This document shows positions 13,665 to 22,312 of a stretch of DNA of 32,424 nt, piece after piece. The notes beneath the pieces were generated by a model, which made no database searches, had not been told where the DNA came from, and saw nothing but the letters and a program-made list of their open reading frames with translations. The DNA is taken from assembly GCA_910585995.1 (NCBI GenBank), contig CAJUGG010000056.1, forward strand, positions 1 through 32,424. The letters are read 5' to 3'. Source of the DNA: an uncultured Lachnospiraceae bacterium. Its GTDB lineage: Bacteria; Bacillota; Clostridia; Lachnospirales; Lachnospiraceae. Each line of letters opens with the position of its first letter. The first letter of the stretch is position 1. A program made the translations under genes and the position numbers.

Positions 13665-14875
13665 TGGCCAGGAAGAAAAAAGGACCCGGCCTCTTTCAGT
13701 TCAGCCTGCGTGGGTTAGACACCAATCTGCTGGTGGTGGTATTTTTCGTGATGGTCTTTGGATTTATCATGATCTACAGCGCTAGCTATTATACGGCAGG
13801 GCTTAGTAAAGCATTTAATAATGATTCTATGTATCTGCTGAAAAATCAAGTGATCTTCAGCATGATCGGAGTGGTAGCGATGCTGGTGGTATCCTGTATC
13901 AATTACCACTTTTGGAGCCATTTTGTGATACCAGGCTATCTGGTCTGTGTGGTACTGGTGCTGCTTTTAAATGTGCCCTCCGTTGCGGTAACGGTAAAAG
14001 GAGCTACCAGGTGGCTTCGCTTTGGTTCGATACAGTTTCAGGTGGCAGAACCCATTAAACTGATTATGATCGTCTTTATGGCCACTTGGATCGTGGCAGG
14101 TAGGCAGAGACTTAAGAGCTGGGCTTCCATGCTGTGGATGGTATTGCCATCGGCGATTATCTCTGCGATGATTTTAAAGTTCAGCAACAATATGAGTACG
14201 GCGGCGATTCTTTTGGGAACCGCAGTCTTTATGATCTATGTCGTACATCCGGAACAGTGGAAATTTATCGTGTGTGCGCTTATTACGGCTGCGGCTGTGG
14301 CGGGGGTTTTGTATTATGTGAAGAATCTGGATGCAGCGCAGATGCAGGAGAATTTCCGTCTGGTCCGGATCCGGGCATGGCTGGTGCCTTATGAGTACGA
14401 GCAGGACAAGGCGTTTCAGTCCCTTCAGGGATTGTATGCCATCGGTTCCGGCGGTCTCTGGGGAAAAGGGCTGGGCAATAGCATACAAAAGCTGGGGAAG
14501 ATTCCAGAGCCGTATAATGATTATATCTTTGCCATTATCTGTGAAGAACTGGGAATCTTTGGCGCAGGGCTGATCATTTTATTGTTTATCTATCTTTTGT
14601 ATCGTGTGTATACAATCTCTCAGACAGCCGAAGACCTCTTAGGTCGGATGCTCTCCATCGGAGTGATGTCCCATATTGCCTTGCAGGTGGTGCTGAATCT
14701 GATGGTGGTGACGGGACTTTTTCCTACCACAGGCGTGACGCTGCCCTTTTTCAGCTATGGAGGGACAGCGACGGTCTTTTTGCTGATGGAGATTGGGCTT
14801 GTGTTAAGCGTCAATAAATACAGTGTGAAAAAACGCATGGAAATGGAACGAAGGGGTGGCTATTATGTATCGTGA
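13664..14875 (+). CDS. ftsW: SEDS-family peptidoglycan glycosyltransferase (FtsW/RodA/SpoVE)
   Basis: 403 residues with about ten membrane segments, for example NLLVVVFFVMVFGFIMIYSA and VVAMLVVSCINY. SEDS landmarks are GATRWLRFG, the long loop with GSGGLWGKGLGNS, KLGKIPEPYNDYIFA and EELG, and the C-terminal TGVTLPFFSYGGT. These proteins polymerise lipid II together with a class B PBP. FtsW, RodA and SpoVE cannot be told apart with certainty; the GVTLPFFSYGG end and IPEPYND loop fit FtsW/SpoVE. ATG 13664 overlaps the leader stop (TGATG), and the local ribosome site is poor, supporting coupled translation. Its 3' end overlaps ispG by 11 bases. Confidence 0.85.
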   Translation: MARKKKGPGLFQFSLRGLDTNLLVVVFFVMVFGFIMIYSASYYTAGLSKAFNNDSMYLLKNQVIFSMIGVVAMLVVSCINYHFWSHFVIPGYLVCVVLVLLLNVPSVAVTVKGATRWLRFGSIQFQVAEPIKLIMIVFMATWIVAGRQRLKSWASMLWMVLPSAIISAMILKFSNNMSTAAILLGTAVFMIYVVHPEQWKFIVCALITAAAVAGVLYYVKNLDAAQMQENFRLVRIRAWLVPYEYEQDKAFQSLQGLYAIGSGGLWGKGLGNSIQKLGKIPEPYNDYIFAIICEELGIFGAGLIILLFIYLLYRVYTISQTAEDLLGRMLSIGVMSHIALQVVLNLMVVTGLFPTTGVTLPFFSYGGTATVFLLMEIGLVLSVNKYSVKKRMEMERRGGYYVS

Positions 14876-15923
14876 TCATACCAGAAAAGTAAAGATTGGA
14901 AACTTAGAGATAGGAGGCGGCAATCCTATCCTGATCCAGTCTATGACCAACACCAGGACCGAGGATGTAGAAGCAACCGCGGCGCAGATTGAGAGGCTTA
15001 CCAAAGCAGGCTGTGAGATTGTCCGCTGTACCGTGCCTACTTTAGAGGCGGCAGAGGCGTTGGGAGAGATCAAAAAACGTATCCATATTCCGCTGGTGGC
15101 AGATATTCATTTTGACTACCAGATGGCGATTGCTGCGATGGAGCATGGGGCGGACAAGATCCGGATCAATCCGGGCAATATCGGAAGCCATGACAGAATT
15201 AAAGCTGTAGTGGATACGGCAAAAGAACGAGGGATTCCCATCCGCGTAGGGGTCAACAGCGGCTCTTTAGAGAAGGAACTGGTGGAAAAATATCATGGCG
15301 TTACCGCAAAAGGACTCGTGGAGAGTGCGCTGGATAAGGTGAAGATCATCGAGGATCTGGGCTATGACAACCTGGTGATCAGTATCAAATCCTCAGACGT
15401 GATGATGTGTGCACAGGCACACGCCCTGATCGCAGATCAGACGGATTATCCGCTGCATGTAGGGATTACAGAGGCAGGTACTTTATTTTCCGGAAATATC
15501 AAATCTGCGGTGGGGCTTGGGATCATCTTACACCAGGGTATCGGTGACACGATTCGTGTCTCCTTAACCGGGGATCCGGTGGAGGAGATCAAGTCTGCGA
15601 AACTGATCTTAAAGACGCTGGGACTTCGAAAGGGAGGGATCGAAGTGGTATCCTGTCCTACTTGCGGAAGGACTAAGATCAATCTGATCCAGTTGGCAAA
15701 TCAGGTGGAAACTATGGCGGCAGAATTTCCATTGGATATTAAAGTAGCCGTGATGGGCTGTGTGGTCAATGGGCCGGGGGAAGCCAAGGAGGCAGATATC
15801 GGCATCGCGGGCGGCATTGGAGAGGGCCTTTTGATCAAACACGGCGAGATTGTGAAAAAATTACCAGAAGAAGAGCTGTTAGGGGCGCTTCGATGGGAGC
15901 TGGAGAATTGGAAAGATGAATGA
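14865..15923 (+). CDS. ispG: 4-hydroxy-3-methylbut-2-en-1-yl diphosphate synthase
   Basis: 352 residues, the normal length of the short bacterial form. The enzyme makes HMBPP in the MEP isoprenoid pathway with a 4Fe-4S cluster held by three cysteines, visible in SCPTCGR and GCVVNGPGEA. Other conserved parts are IQSMTNTRTEDV, CEIVRCTVP, DIHFDYQMA and RINPGNIG. I chose ATG 14865 since GAAGGGG sits 8 bases upstream; the GTG at 14856 lies within that site's spacing. It overlaps the SEDS gene upstream and polC downstream by 8 bases. Isoprenoids feed the lipid carrier for wall synthesis, a functional link to the gene before it. Confidence 0.95.
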   Translation: MYRDHTRKVKIGNLEIGGGNPILIQSMTNTRTEDVEATAAQIERLTKAGCEIVRCTVPTLEAAEALGEIKKRIHIPLVADIHFDYQMAIAAMEHGADKIRINPGNIGSHDRIKAVVDTAKERGIPIRVGVNSGSLEKELVEKYHGVTAKGLVESALDKVKIIEDLGYDNLVISIKSSDVMMCAQAHALIADQTDYPLHVGITEAGTLFSGNIKSAVGLGIILHQGIGDTIRVSLTGDPVEEIKSAKLILKTLGLRKGGIEVVSCPTCGRTKINLIQLANQVETMAAEFPLDIKVAVMGCVVNGPGEAKEADIGIAGGIGEGLLIKHGEIVKKLPEEELLGALRWELENWKDE

Positions 15924-18900
15924 AAAACCATTTTTTGAAGTGTTTAAGACACTTCAGGTGGATGAGCAGGTGCGGGCACTTTTTGAGCAGGTGGTGGTTA
16001 CAAGAGTGTCCACCACTCCCAAACAGGATGTGTTTCGGATCTATATCACGAGTAAAAAGCTGATTGCCAAGAATCAGCTTTTTCAGTTGTCGAAACAGAT
16101 TCAGAGACAGATCTTTGGTTATCGAAAAGTCCAGATCCATATCTTTGAGACCTTTCGCCTCTCAGATCAGTATACGCCTGAGAAGCTGTGGGACGTGTAT
16201 GAGGACAGTGTGCTGACGGAACTGGAGCATTACAGCCCTTATAAGCGAAGCCTGATGAAACAGGCTCTGGTGACATTCCCGGATGAAGAGACTGTAACAA
16301 TTGGAGTCTCTGATAAGCTCTATGACAAAGAAGCGATGGAAGATCTCCTTCGGATCTTGGACCGGGTATTTAATGAGCGCTGCGGATTTCGGGTCAAAGT
16401 GGATGTACAATACTTAGACCTTGACGACAGCGAACATATGGAGAAAAAGGAAGCGAAGTTAAAGCAGAAGATCAGCTATCTGACGGAGAACCTGAAAAAA
16501 GAAAAAGAACAGAAGAAAGCGATTGCCTCTGAGGAAAAAGAGCAGAAGACAACAGAGAGCGACACCAGGAAAAAAGAAACCTATACCAGAAGTAAAAGTT
16601 TGAGAAGAAGCGACAATCCGGAGGTGCTCTTTGGCAGAGATTTTGAGGATGAACCGATGCAGCTCGACCAGATCGTAGAGGAGATGGGCGAGGTGACATT
16701 CCGGGGGAAGATCTTAAGCCGGGAGGAGCGGGAGATCCGTGGAGAACGAACGATTATCACGCTGACGATTACCGATTTTACCGATACGATTCGTGTAAAG
16801 ATGTTCACCAAGAATGAGATGCTTCCAGGGCTGAAAGAGTGTCTGAATGCGGGCGACTTTGTAAAAGTCAAGGGCATGACGACACTGGATCGTTTTGATC
16901 ATGAACTGAACATCAGTTCTGTTGTAGGGATTAAAAAGATTGCAGATTTTACCACAGCCCGTATGGACTACGCCTATAAAAAACGAGTGGAACTGCACTG
17001 TCATACCAAGATGAGCGATATGGATGGTGTGACAGATGCTTCTGCTCTTCTAAAACGGGCAAAAGCCTGGGGGATGCCAGCACTGGCCATCACAGATCAT
17101 GGATGTGTACAGGCTTTTACAGAGGCCAGTCACACCATCTCTAAGGACGAGGATTTCAAGGTGATCTACGGAGTGGAAGGCTATCTGGTGGATGACTTAA
17201 AGGAAGTGGTGGAAAATTCCAAAGGGCAAAGCTTAGAGGGTATCTATGTGGTCTTTGACCTGGAGACCACTGGACTTAGCAGAGTGCATAATCAGATCAT
17301 TGAGATCGGAGCAGTAAAGGTAGAAGGAGGCAGGATCACAGAGCGCTTCAGTACCTTTGTCAATCCAAGAGAACCTATTCCCTTTGAGATCGAGCGGCTG
17401 ACGGGTATCAATGATGAGATGGTGATGGATGCGCCGGTGATCGAAGAGATTCTGCCGGATTTTCTGCATTTTTGTGAGGGATGTGTACTGATTGCCCACA
17501 ATGCGGCTTTTGATGTGGGATTTATCGAGGAAAACTGCAGACGACTGGGGATCAAGACGGATTTTACCGTGGGAGATACCATCCCTATGGCGCGGATTCT
17601 GCTGCCTGCTCTACATAAATTTAAGCTGGACAATGTGGCAAAAGCTCTGCATGTATCATTAGAACATCACCACCGCGCAGTGGATGACGCAGCCTGCACC
17701 GCAGAAATCTTTGTAAAATTTATTGAGATGTTTCAGGCAAGAGATGCAAAAACTCTGGATGATATCAACCAGATGGGACTTGCCAATACAGAGGCCATCA
17801 AGAAGATGCCCACTTATCATATTATTCTGCTGGCAAAAAATGATATTGGCCGGGTGAATCTGTACCGGCTGGTATCCATGTCGCATCTGGACTATTTTGC
17901 CAGACGGCCCAGGATTCCAAGGAGCGAGCTGATCAAATACCGGGAAGGACTGATTATCGGCTCCGCCTGTGAAGCCGGAGAGCTGTACCAGGCGATTCTA
18001 AAAGAGGCATCCAGGCCGGAGATTGCAAGAATCGTGGAATTTTATGACTATCTGGAGATTCAACCCTTAGGAAATAATGCATTTATGCTACGGGATGAAA
18101 AAAATCCTGTCAGATCCGAAGAAGACCTGCGGGAAAATGTCCGCCGGATCATCCGGTTAGGAGAAGAGTTTCAAAAGCCGGTGGTGGCCACCTGCGATGT
18201 GCACTTTATGGATCCGGAGGATGAGGTATACAGACGGATCATCATGGCAGGCAAGGGGTTTGCAGACGCGGACAATCAGGCTCCTCTGTATCTTAGGACC
18301 ACAGAAGAGATGCTGGAGGAATTTGCCTTTTTGGGCAGCGAGAAGGCGCAGGAGGTGGTTGTTGAAAATACCAATATGATTGCCGATATGTGTGAACATC
18401 TCTCTCCGGTAAGGCCGGATAAATGTCCGCCGGTGATCCCGGATTCGGATAAGATCTTACGGGAGATCTGCTATCAAAAAGCACAGAAGATCTATGGTGA
18501 CCCGTTGCCGGAAGTAGTGACAGAGCGCTTAGAGAGAGAACTGAAATCCATCATTGGCAATGGCTTTGCCGTGATGTATATCATTGCACAGAAGCTGGTG
18601 TGGAAATCCAATGACGACGGTTATCTGGTGGGATCAAGAGGATCCGTTGGCTCTTCGTTTGTGGCGACCATGGCGGGAATCACAGAAGTCAATCCCCTAA
18701 GTCCCCACTATATCTGCCCGCATTGCCATTACAGCGACTTTGATTCCAAAGAAGTGAAAAAATACGCAGGTATGGCGGGCTGCGATATGCCGGATAAAGA
18801 TTGTCCCAAGTGCGGTCACAAGCTGCAAAAAGAGGGATTTGACATTCCTTTTGAGACATTTTTGGGCTTTAAAGGAAATAAAGAGCCGGATATCGATCTG

Positions 18901-20319
18901 AATTTTTCCGGTGATTACCAGTCAAAGGCACATAAATATACCGAGGTGATCTTTGGCGCCGGGCAGACATACCGGGCAGGAACTATCGGAACGTTGGCAG
19001 ATAAAACAGCATTTGGTTATGTAAAAAAATACTATGAAGAGCGGGGGAGCAGCAAGAGAAACTGTGAGATCGACCGGATTGTACTGGGGTGCACCGGCAT
19101 CCGCAGGACCACCGGACAGCATCCCGGCGGGATCATTGTGCTGCCCATTGGAGAGACCATCTATTCTTTCACCCCTGTACAGCACCCAGCCAACGATATG
19201 ACCACGGACATTGTGACGACGCATTTTGACTACCATTCCATCGACCACAACCTTTTGAAACTGGACATCCTGGGGCATGATGATCCCACGATGATCCGTA
19301 TGTTAGAGGATCTGACAGGGATTGACGCCACCAAGATTCCGTTGGACGACCCTCAGGTGATGTCTTTGTTTCAGAATACCGATGCTCTGGGGATCAAGCC
19401 CGAAGACATCGGAGGAACCAAACTTGGCTCCCTTGGAATCCCGGAATTTGGCACAGAGTTTGCCATGCAGATGTTGATCGACACACATCCCACACACTTT
19501 TCTGATCTTGTGCGTATCGCAGGGCTTGCGCATGGAACTGATGTGTGGCTTGGCAATGCTCAGACGCTGATTCAGGAGGGAAAAGCGACCATCTCCACAG
19601 CGATCTGTACCAGAGACGATATCATGGTCTATCTGATCGGCATGGGAATGGACAGTGAGCAGTCTTTTACCATTATGGAGAGTGTCAGAAAAGGCAAAGG
19701 GCTAAAACCGGAGTGGGAGACCGCCATGAAAGAACATCAGGTGCCGGACTGGTATATCTGGTCCTGCAAAAAGATCAAATATATGTTTCCTAAGGCCCAT
19801 GCAGCAGCCTATGTGATGATGGCCTGGCGGATAGCCTACTGCAAGATCAATTATCCGCTGGCTTATTATGCGGCTTATTTTAGTATTCGTGCCTCGGCGT
19901 TTGACTATGAGATCATGTGTCAGGGGCGTGAGAGACTGGAACACTATCTGGCGGATTACAAGAGCAGAAGCGATACGCTGTCTAAGAAGGAGCAGGATAC
20001 GTTAAAAGATATGAAAAGTGTACAGGAGATGTATGCCAGAGGCTATGAGTTTCTGAAGGTGGATATCTACCGGGCAGAAGCGCATAAGTTCCAGATTATT
20101 GACGGAAAACTGATGCCGGCGTTGTCCACCATTGAGGGATTGGGAGACAAGGCAGCGGATCAACTGGTGGAGGCAGCCGCCCAGGGTCCGTTTTTGTCCA
20201 GGGATGATCTGCGCCAGCGCAGTAAACTCAGCAAGACCGTGATTGATCTGATGAGTGATCTGGGGCTTTTAGAGGGATTGCCGGAGTCCAATCAGTTGTC
20301 GCTGTTTGATTTTTCCTAG
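15916..20319 (+). CDS. polC: DNA polymerase III alpha subunit, PolC type
   Basis: 1467 residues, slightly longer than B. subtilis PolC. Order: N-terminal domain, a Lys/Glu-rich linker (about 180-235), OB-fold (VTFRGKILSREE, about 258), PHP domain (ELHCHTKMSDMDG, about 357) split by a DnaQ-type proofreading exonuclease (FDLETTGL with Asp448; HRAVDDAACTAEIF). The zinc site follows (CPHCHYSDF from Cys934, then KDCPKCGHK), then the palm with PDIDLNFSGD (Asp992, Asp994) and a helix-hairpin-helix end (ALSTIEGLGDKAADQL). It is the replicative polymerase of Firmicutes. All catalytic residues seen are intact. It overlaps ispG by 8 bases. Confidence 0.97.
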   Translation: MNEKPFFEVFKTLQVDEQVRALFEQVVVTRVSTTPKQDVFRIYITSKKLIAKNQLFQLSKQIQRQIFGYRKVQIHIFETFRLSDQYTPEKLWDVYEDSVLTELEHYSPYKRSLMKQALVTFPDEETVTIGVSDKLYDKEAMEDLLRILDRVFNERCGFRVKVDVQYLDLDDSEHMEKKEAKLKQKISYLTENLKKEKEQKKAIASEEKEQKTTESDTRKKETYTRSKSLRRSDNPEVLFGRDFEDEPMQLDQIVEEMGEVTFRGKILSREEREIRGERTIITLTITDFTDTIRVKMFTKNEMLPGLKECLNAGDFVKVKGMTTLDRFDHELNISSVVGIKKIADFTTARMDYAYKKRVELHCHTKMSDMDGVTDASALLKRAKAWGMPALAITDHGCVQAFTEASHTISKDEDFKVIYGVEGYLVDDLKEVVENSKGQSLEGIYVVFDLETTGLSRVHNQIIEIGAVKVEGGRITERFSTFVNPREPIPFEIERLTGINDEMVMDAPVIEEILPDFLHFCEGCVLIAHNAAFDVGFIEENCRRLGIKTDFTVGDTIPMARILLPALHKFKLDNVAKALHVSLEHHHRAVDDAACTAEIFVKFIEMFQARDAKTLDDINQMGLANTEAIKKMPTYHIILLAKNDIGRVNLYRLVSMSHLDYFARRPRIPRSELIKYREGLIIGSACEAGELYQAILKEASRPEIARIVEFYDYLEIQPLGNNAFMLRDEKNPVRSEEDLRENVRRIIRLGEEFQKPVVATCDVHFMDPEDEVYRRIIMAGKGFADADNQAPLYLRTTEEMLEEFAFLGSEKAQEVVVENTNMIADMCEHLSPVRPDKCPPVIPDSDKILREICYQKAQKIYGDPLPEVVTERLERELKSIIGNGFAVMYIIAQKLVWKSNDDGYLVGSRGSVGSSFVATMAGITEVNPLSPHYICPHCHYSDFDSKEVKKYAGMAGCDMPDKDCPKCGHKLQKEGFDIPFETFLGFKGNKEPDIDLNFSGDYQSKAHKYTEVIFGAGQTYRAGTIGTLADKTAFGYVKKYYEERGSSKRNCEIDRIVLGCTGIRRTTGQHPGGIIVLPIGETIYSFTPVQHPANDMTTDIVTTHFDYHSIDHNLLKLDILGHDDPTMIRMLEDLTGIDATKIPLDDPQVMSLFQNTDALGIKPEDIGGTKLGSLGIPEFGTEFAMQMLIDTHPTHFSDLVRIAGLAHGTDVWLGNAQTLIQEGKATISTAICTRDDIMVYLIGMGMDSEQSFTIMESVRKGKGLKPEWETAMKEHQVPDWYIWSCKKIKYMFPKAHAAAYVMMAWRIAYCKINYPLAYYAAYFSIRASAFDYEIMCQGRERLEHYLADYKSRSDTLSKKEQDTLKDMKSVQEMYARGYEFLKVDIYRAEAHKFQIIDGKLMPALSTIEGLGDKAADQLVEAAAQGPFLSRDDLRQRSKLSKTVIDLMSDLGLLEGLPESNQLSLFDFS

Positions 20320-20345
20320 AGAACGGACAGCTTGGGGAGTGTGTG

Positions 20346-22043
20346 ATGAAAGATAAGATACGATGGGAAAAACTGGCGGTCTACGGGTTTGTTGCGTTGC
20401 TGGCCCTTGGAACCTGCCTGTGGATGCCGGTCAATTACAATGTAAATGATGATGTGGAACTGGAGGGAATCCTAAGCGGAGCCTATACCGGAAGCCCCGA
20501 CGGACATGCAATCTATATCCGGGCGCTTCTTGCCTATCCGCTGTCCTGGCTCTATCGGGCATGTCCGGCGCTGAACTGGTATGGAATCCTGTTGTGCGGG
20601 CTGCAGTGGCTGGGATTTGGGCTTTTGGCAGGAAGAGTCTGGGACCGCTTAAGAGAACAGAGTGACCGCTTTTGGATCATGGGCAATCTGCTGCTTGTCT
20701 TTTTGATTGCCATATGGGAGAACTATGTGAGCATTACCTATACAACGACTGCGGGCATCCTGCTGGCCATGACGCTTTTCTGGTATCTGACCGGTGATCT
20801 TAGCATCTCTACGCAGGCAGTGACTGCACTTTTGGTACTGGTTGGCATCTCTTTACGGTTTCAGTTTGCCCCTGTGATCCTGGCGGTAGGAGGGATCTGC
20901 TGGCTCTTGAAAGTCTATCGGGAAGGGATTAAAAAAACGTGGCATCTCCCGGCAATACTGGGTCTGGGACTGCTCCTTATGATTGGGTGTCAGAAGTGGG
21001 CGTATCACTCTGAGGCGTGGAAGGACTTTTTAACATTTAATGACGCGCGGACAGAAGTCTATGACTATACTGGCATACCGCCTTACGAAGAGAGCAGGGA
21101 TTTTTATGACAGATATCCTGCCGGCCAGCAGATCTTTGAAGCGTTGGATATCTATGATCTGACCGGCAGGCCAGAGATCACCACAGATCTCTTAAAGGCT
21201 GTGGCAGAGTATCAGACAGAAAAAGATCAGATCCCTCCGCTTGAAAAGGTAAAACAGGCGGTGAGGGCCTCTCTGATCAGTTTTTTGATGGACCAGTATG
21301 GAGAATCTCTCTCCCCTCTGAATCTGCTGATGGCATTATTATGGATTGGATTTTTAACCTTCAGTATCCGCAGGAAAGTATACGATCATCTGGTCGCGGG
21401 TCTTTTGGTGGCAGCAGCCATGGGGACCATGTGGCTGTATCTGGCCTGGCAGGGAAGACTTCTGTACCGGATCTTATTTGTGATGCAGCTTTTGATGATT
21501 ATGACTGCCGCAGGTCTGTGGCTCCACGAAGGCAGGCATCTGCTTCCCAGACAGACACTCAAAAAGCAGTTATGGATTCCTTTGACATTACTACTGTTCG
21601 TCCTGGCTCTTATAAACGGAGTGCGCTGTTATCAACGGGAGAAAATGATACAGATGCAAAACACAGACCGGGCACTTTTAGAAGAATATTTTACCGCTCA
21701 CCCAGATCAATTCTATCTGCTGACCACACCTCTGATTGCGCCTATCACCGATGAGATCTCCCTGTTCACCCATCCGCATCCCATAAACTATGCAGATTTA
21801 GGCGGCTGGGTCGTAAAAAGTCCTCTTTATCAGGAAAGACTAAAAAATGTCGGAATACAAACTACCGACATCCGCCAGATTCTGTTAGAACAAAAAGGGT
21901 GTGTGATCACCAGCGGCAGAAATATGAGCTATCTCTTCAGCGACCAATATGAAGAAGACACCGAGATCCAATACCTAGCCCCCGCCTACTTAGAAAACGA
22001 AGGAAGGTATTATTATATACATCAGTATGTGGTAGTTCAGTGA
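20346..22043 (+). CDS. Multipass membrane protein, possible GT-C-type glycosyltransferase
   Basis: 565 residues with about eleven hydrophobic segments in the first 430 and a soluble C-terminal part of about 130. Right after the first membrane helix comes NYNVNDDVELEGIL, then GAYTGSPDGHAIYIRAL. Acidic residues in the first outside loop are typical of GT-C enzymes, but I recognise no named family, so the enzymatic role is a guess. ATG 20346 is preceded by GGGGAG at 6 bases; the GTG at 20343 is too close. It starts 26 bases after polC and is probably the last gene of that transcript. A GC-rich hairpin follows 3 bases after its stop. Confidence 0.6.
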   Translation: MKDKIRWEKLAVYGFVALLALGTCLWMPVNYNVNDDVELEGILSGAYTGSPDGHAIYIRALLAYPLSWLYRACPALNWYGILLCGLQWLGFGLLAGRVWDRLREQSDRFWIMGNLLLVFLIAIWENYVSITYTTTAGILLAMTLFWYLTGDLSISTQAVTALLVLVGISLRFQFAPVILAVGGICWLLKVYREGIKKTWHLPAILGLGLLLMIGCQKWAYHSEAWKDFLTFNDARTEVYDYTGIPPYEESRDFYDRYPAGQQIFEALDIYDLTGRPEITTDLLKAVAEYQTEKDQIPPLEKVKQAVRASLISFLMDQYGESLSPLNLLMALLWIGFLTFSIRRKVYDHLVAGLLVAAAMGTMWLYLAWQGRLLYRILFVMQLLMIMTAAGLWLHEGRHLLPRQTLKKQLWIPLTLLLFVLALINGVRCYQREKMIQMQNTDRALLEEYFTAHPDQFYLLTTPLIAPITDEISLFTHPHPINYADLGGWVVKSPLYQERLKNVGIQTTDIRQILLEQKGCVITSGRNMSYLFSDQYEEDTEIQYLAPAYLENEGRYYYIHQYVVVQ

Positions 22044-22046
22044 AGT

Positions 22047-22114
22047 GAGCGACGGGGATGCGGTGAGACATTTGCCCTACCCCCTGCCCCGCGTCTCTGC
22101 CTCTCCCGTCGCTC
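22047..22114 (+). other. GC-rich hairpin after the membrane protein gene
   Basis: GAGCGACGGG (22047-22056) pairs perfectly with CCCGTCGCTC (22105-22114), and GAGAC with GTCTC further in. No T-run follows, so it is not a canonical terminator but may mark the transcript end. The part read backwards as GCAAATGTCTC recalls CAAATGTCT in palindromic copy A, but the match is too short to assign it to that family. Confidence 0.5.
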
Positions 22115-22152
22115 TCCCAATCACAAAAACCCAAATTTTCGTCCCATACCGC

Positions 22153-22181
22153 TTTACTTGTGGGGGGTTTTGGGATATACT
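22153..22181 (+). promoter_or_regulatory. Candidate purA promoter
   Basis: TTTACT (22153-22158), a 17-base spacer, and TATACT (22176-22181). The leader is about 125 bases and contains the mini-frame at 22256. There is no PurR-type box or purine riboswitch that I can recognise. Confidence 0.6.
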
Positions 22182-22255
22182 AGTAACGGCGTTGCAACGT
22201 CTGTATACAGGCGATGCACTGGTAACTATGCTTGTGGTTTTATGAGGAGATGACC

Positions 22256-22294
22256 ATGGGCAAACACATAAGACAGATGATACAAGATCTGTGA
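22256..22294 (+). CDS. Possible 12-residue leader peptide upstream of purA
   Basis: ATG 22256 follows a strong GAGGAG site (22244-22249) at 6 bases and encodes MGKHIRQMIQDL before a TGA at 22292-22294. The purA ribosome site GGAGG begins only 5 bases later. It could keep ribosomes close to purA or act as an attenuating uORF. There is no codon bias suggesting amino-acid sensing. Confidence 0.3.
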   Translation: MGKHIRQMIQDL

Positions 22295-22312
22295 AATGGA
22301 GGAAATGTAGAG

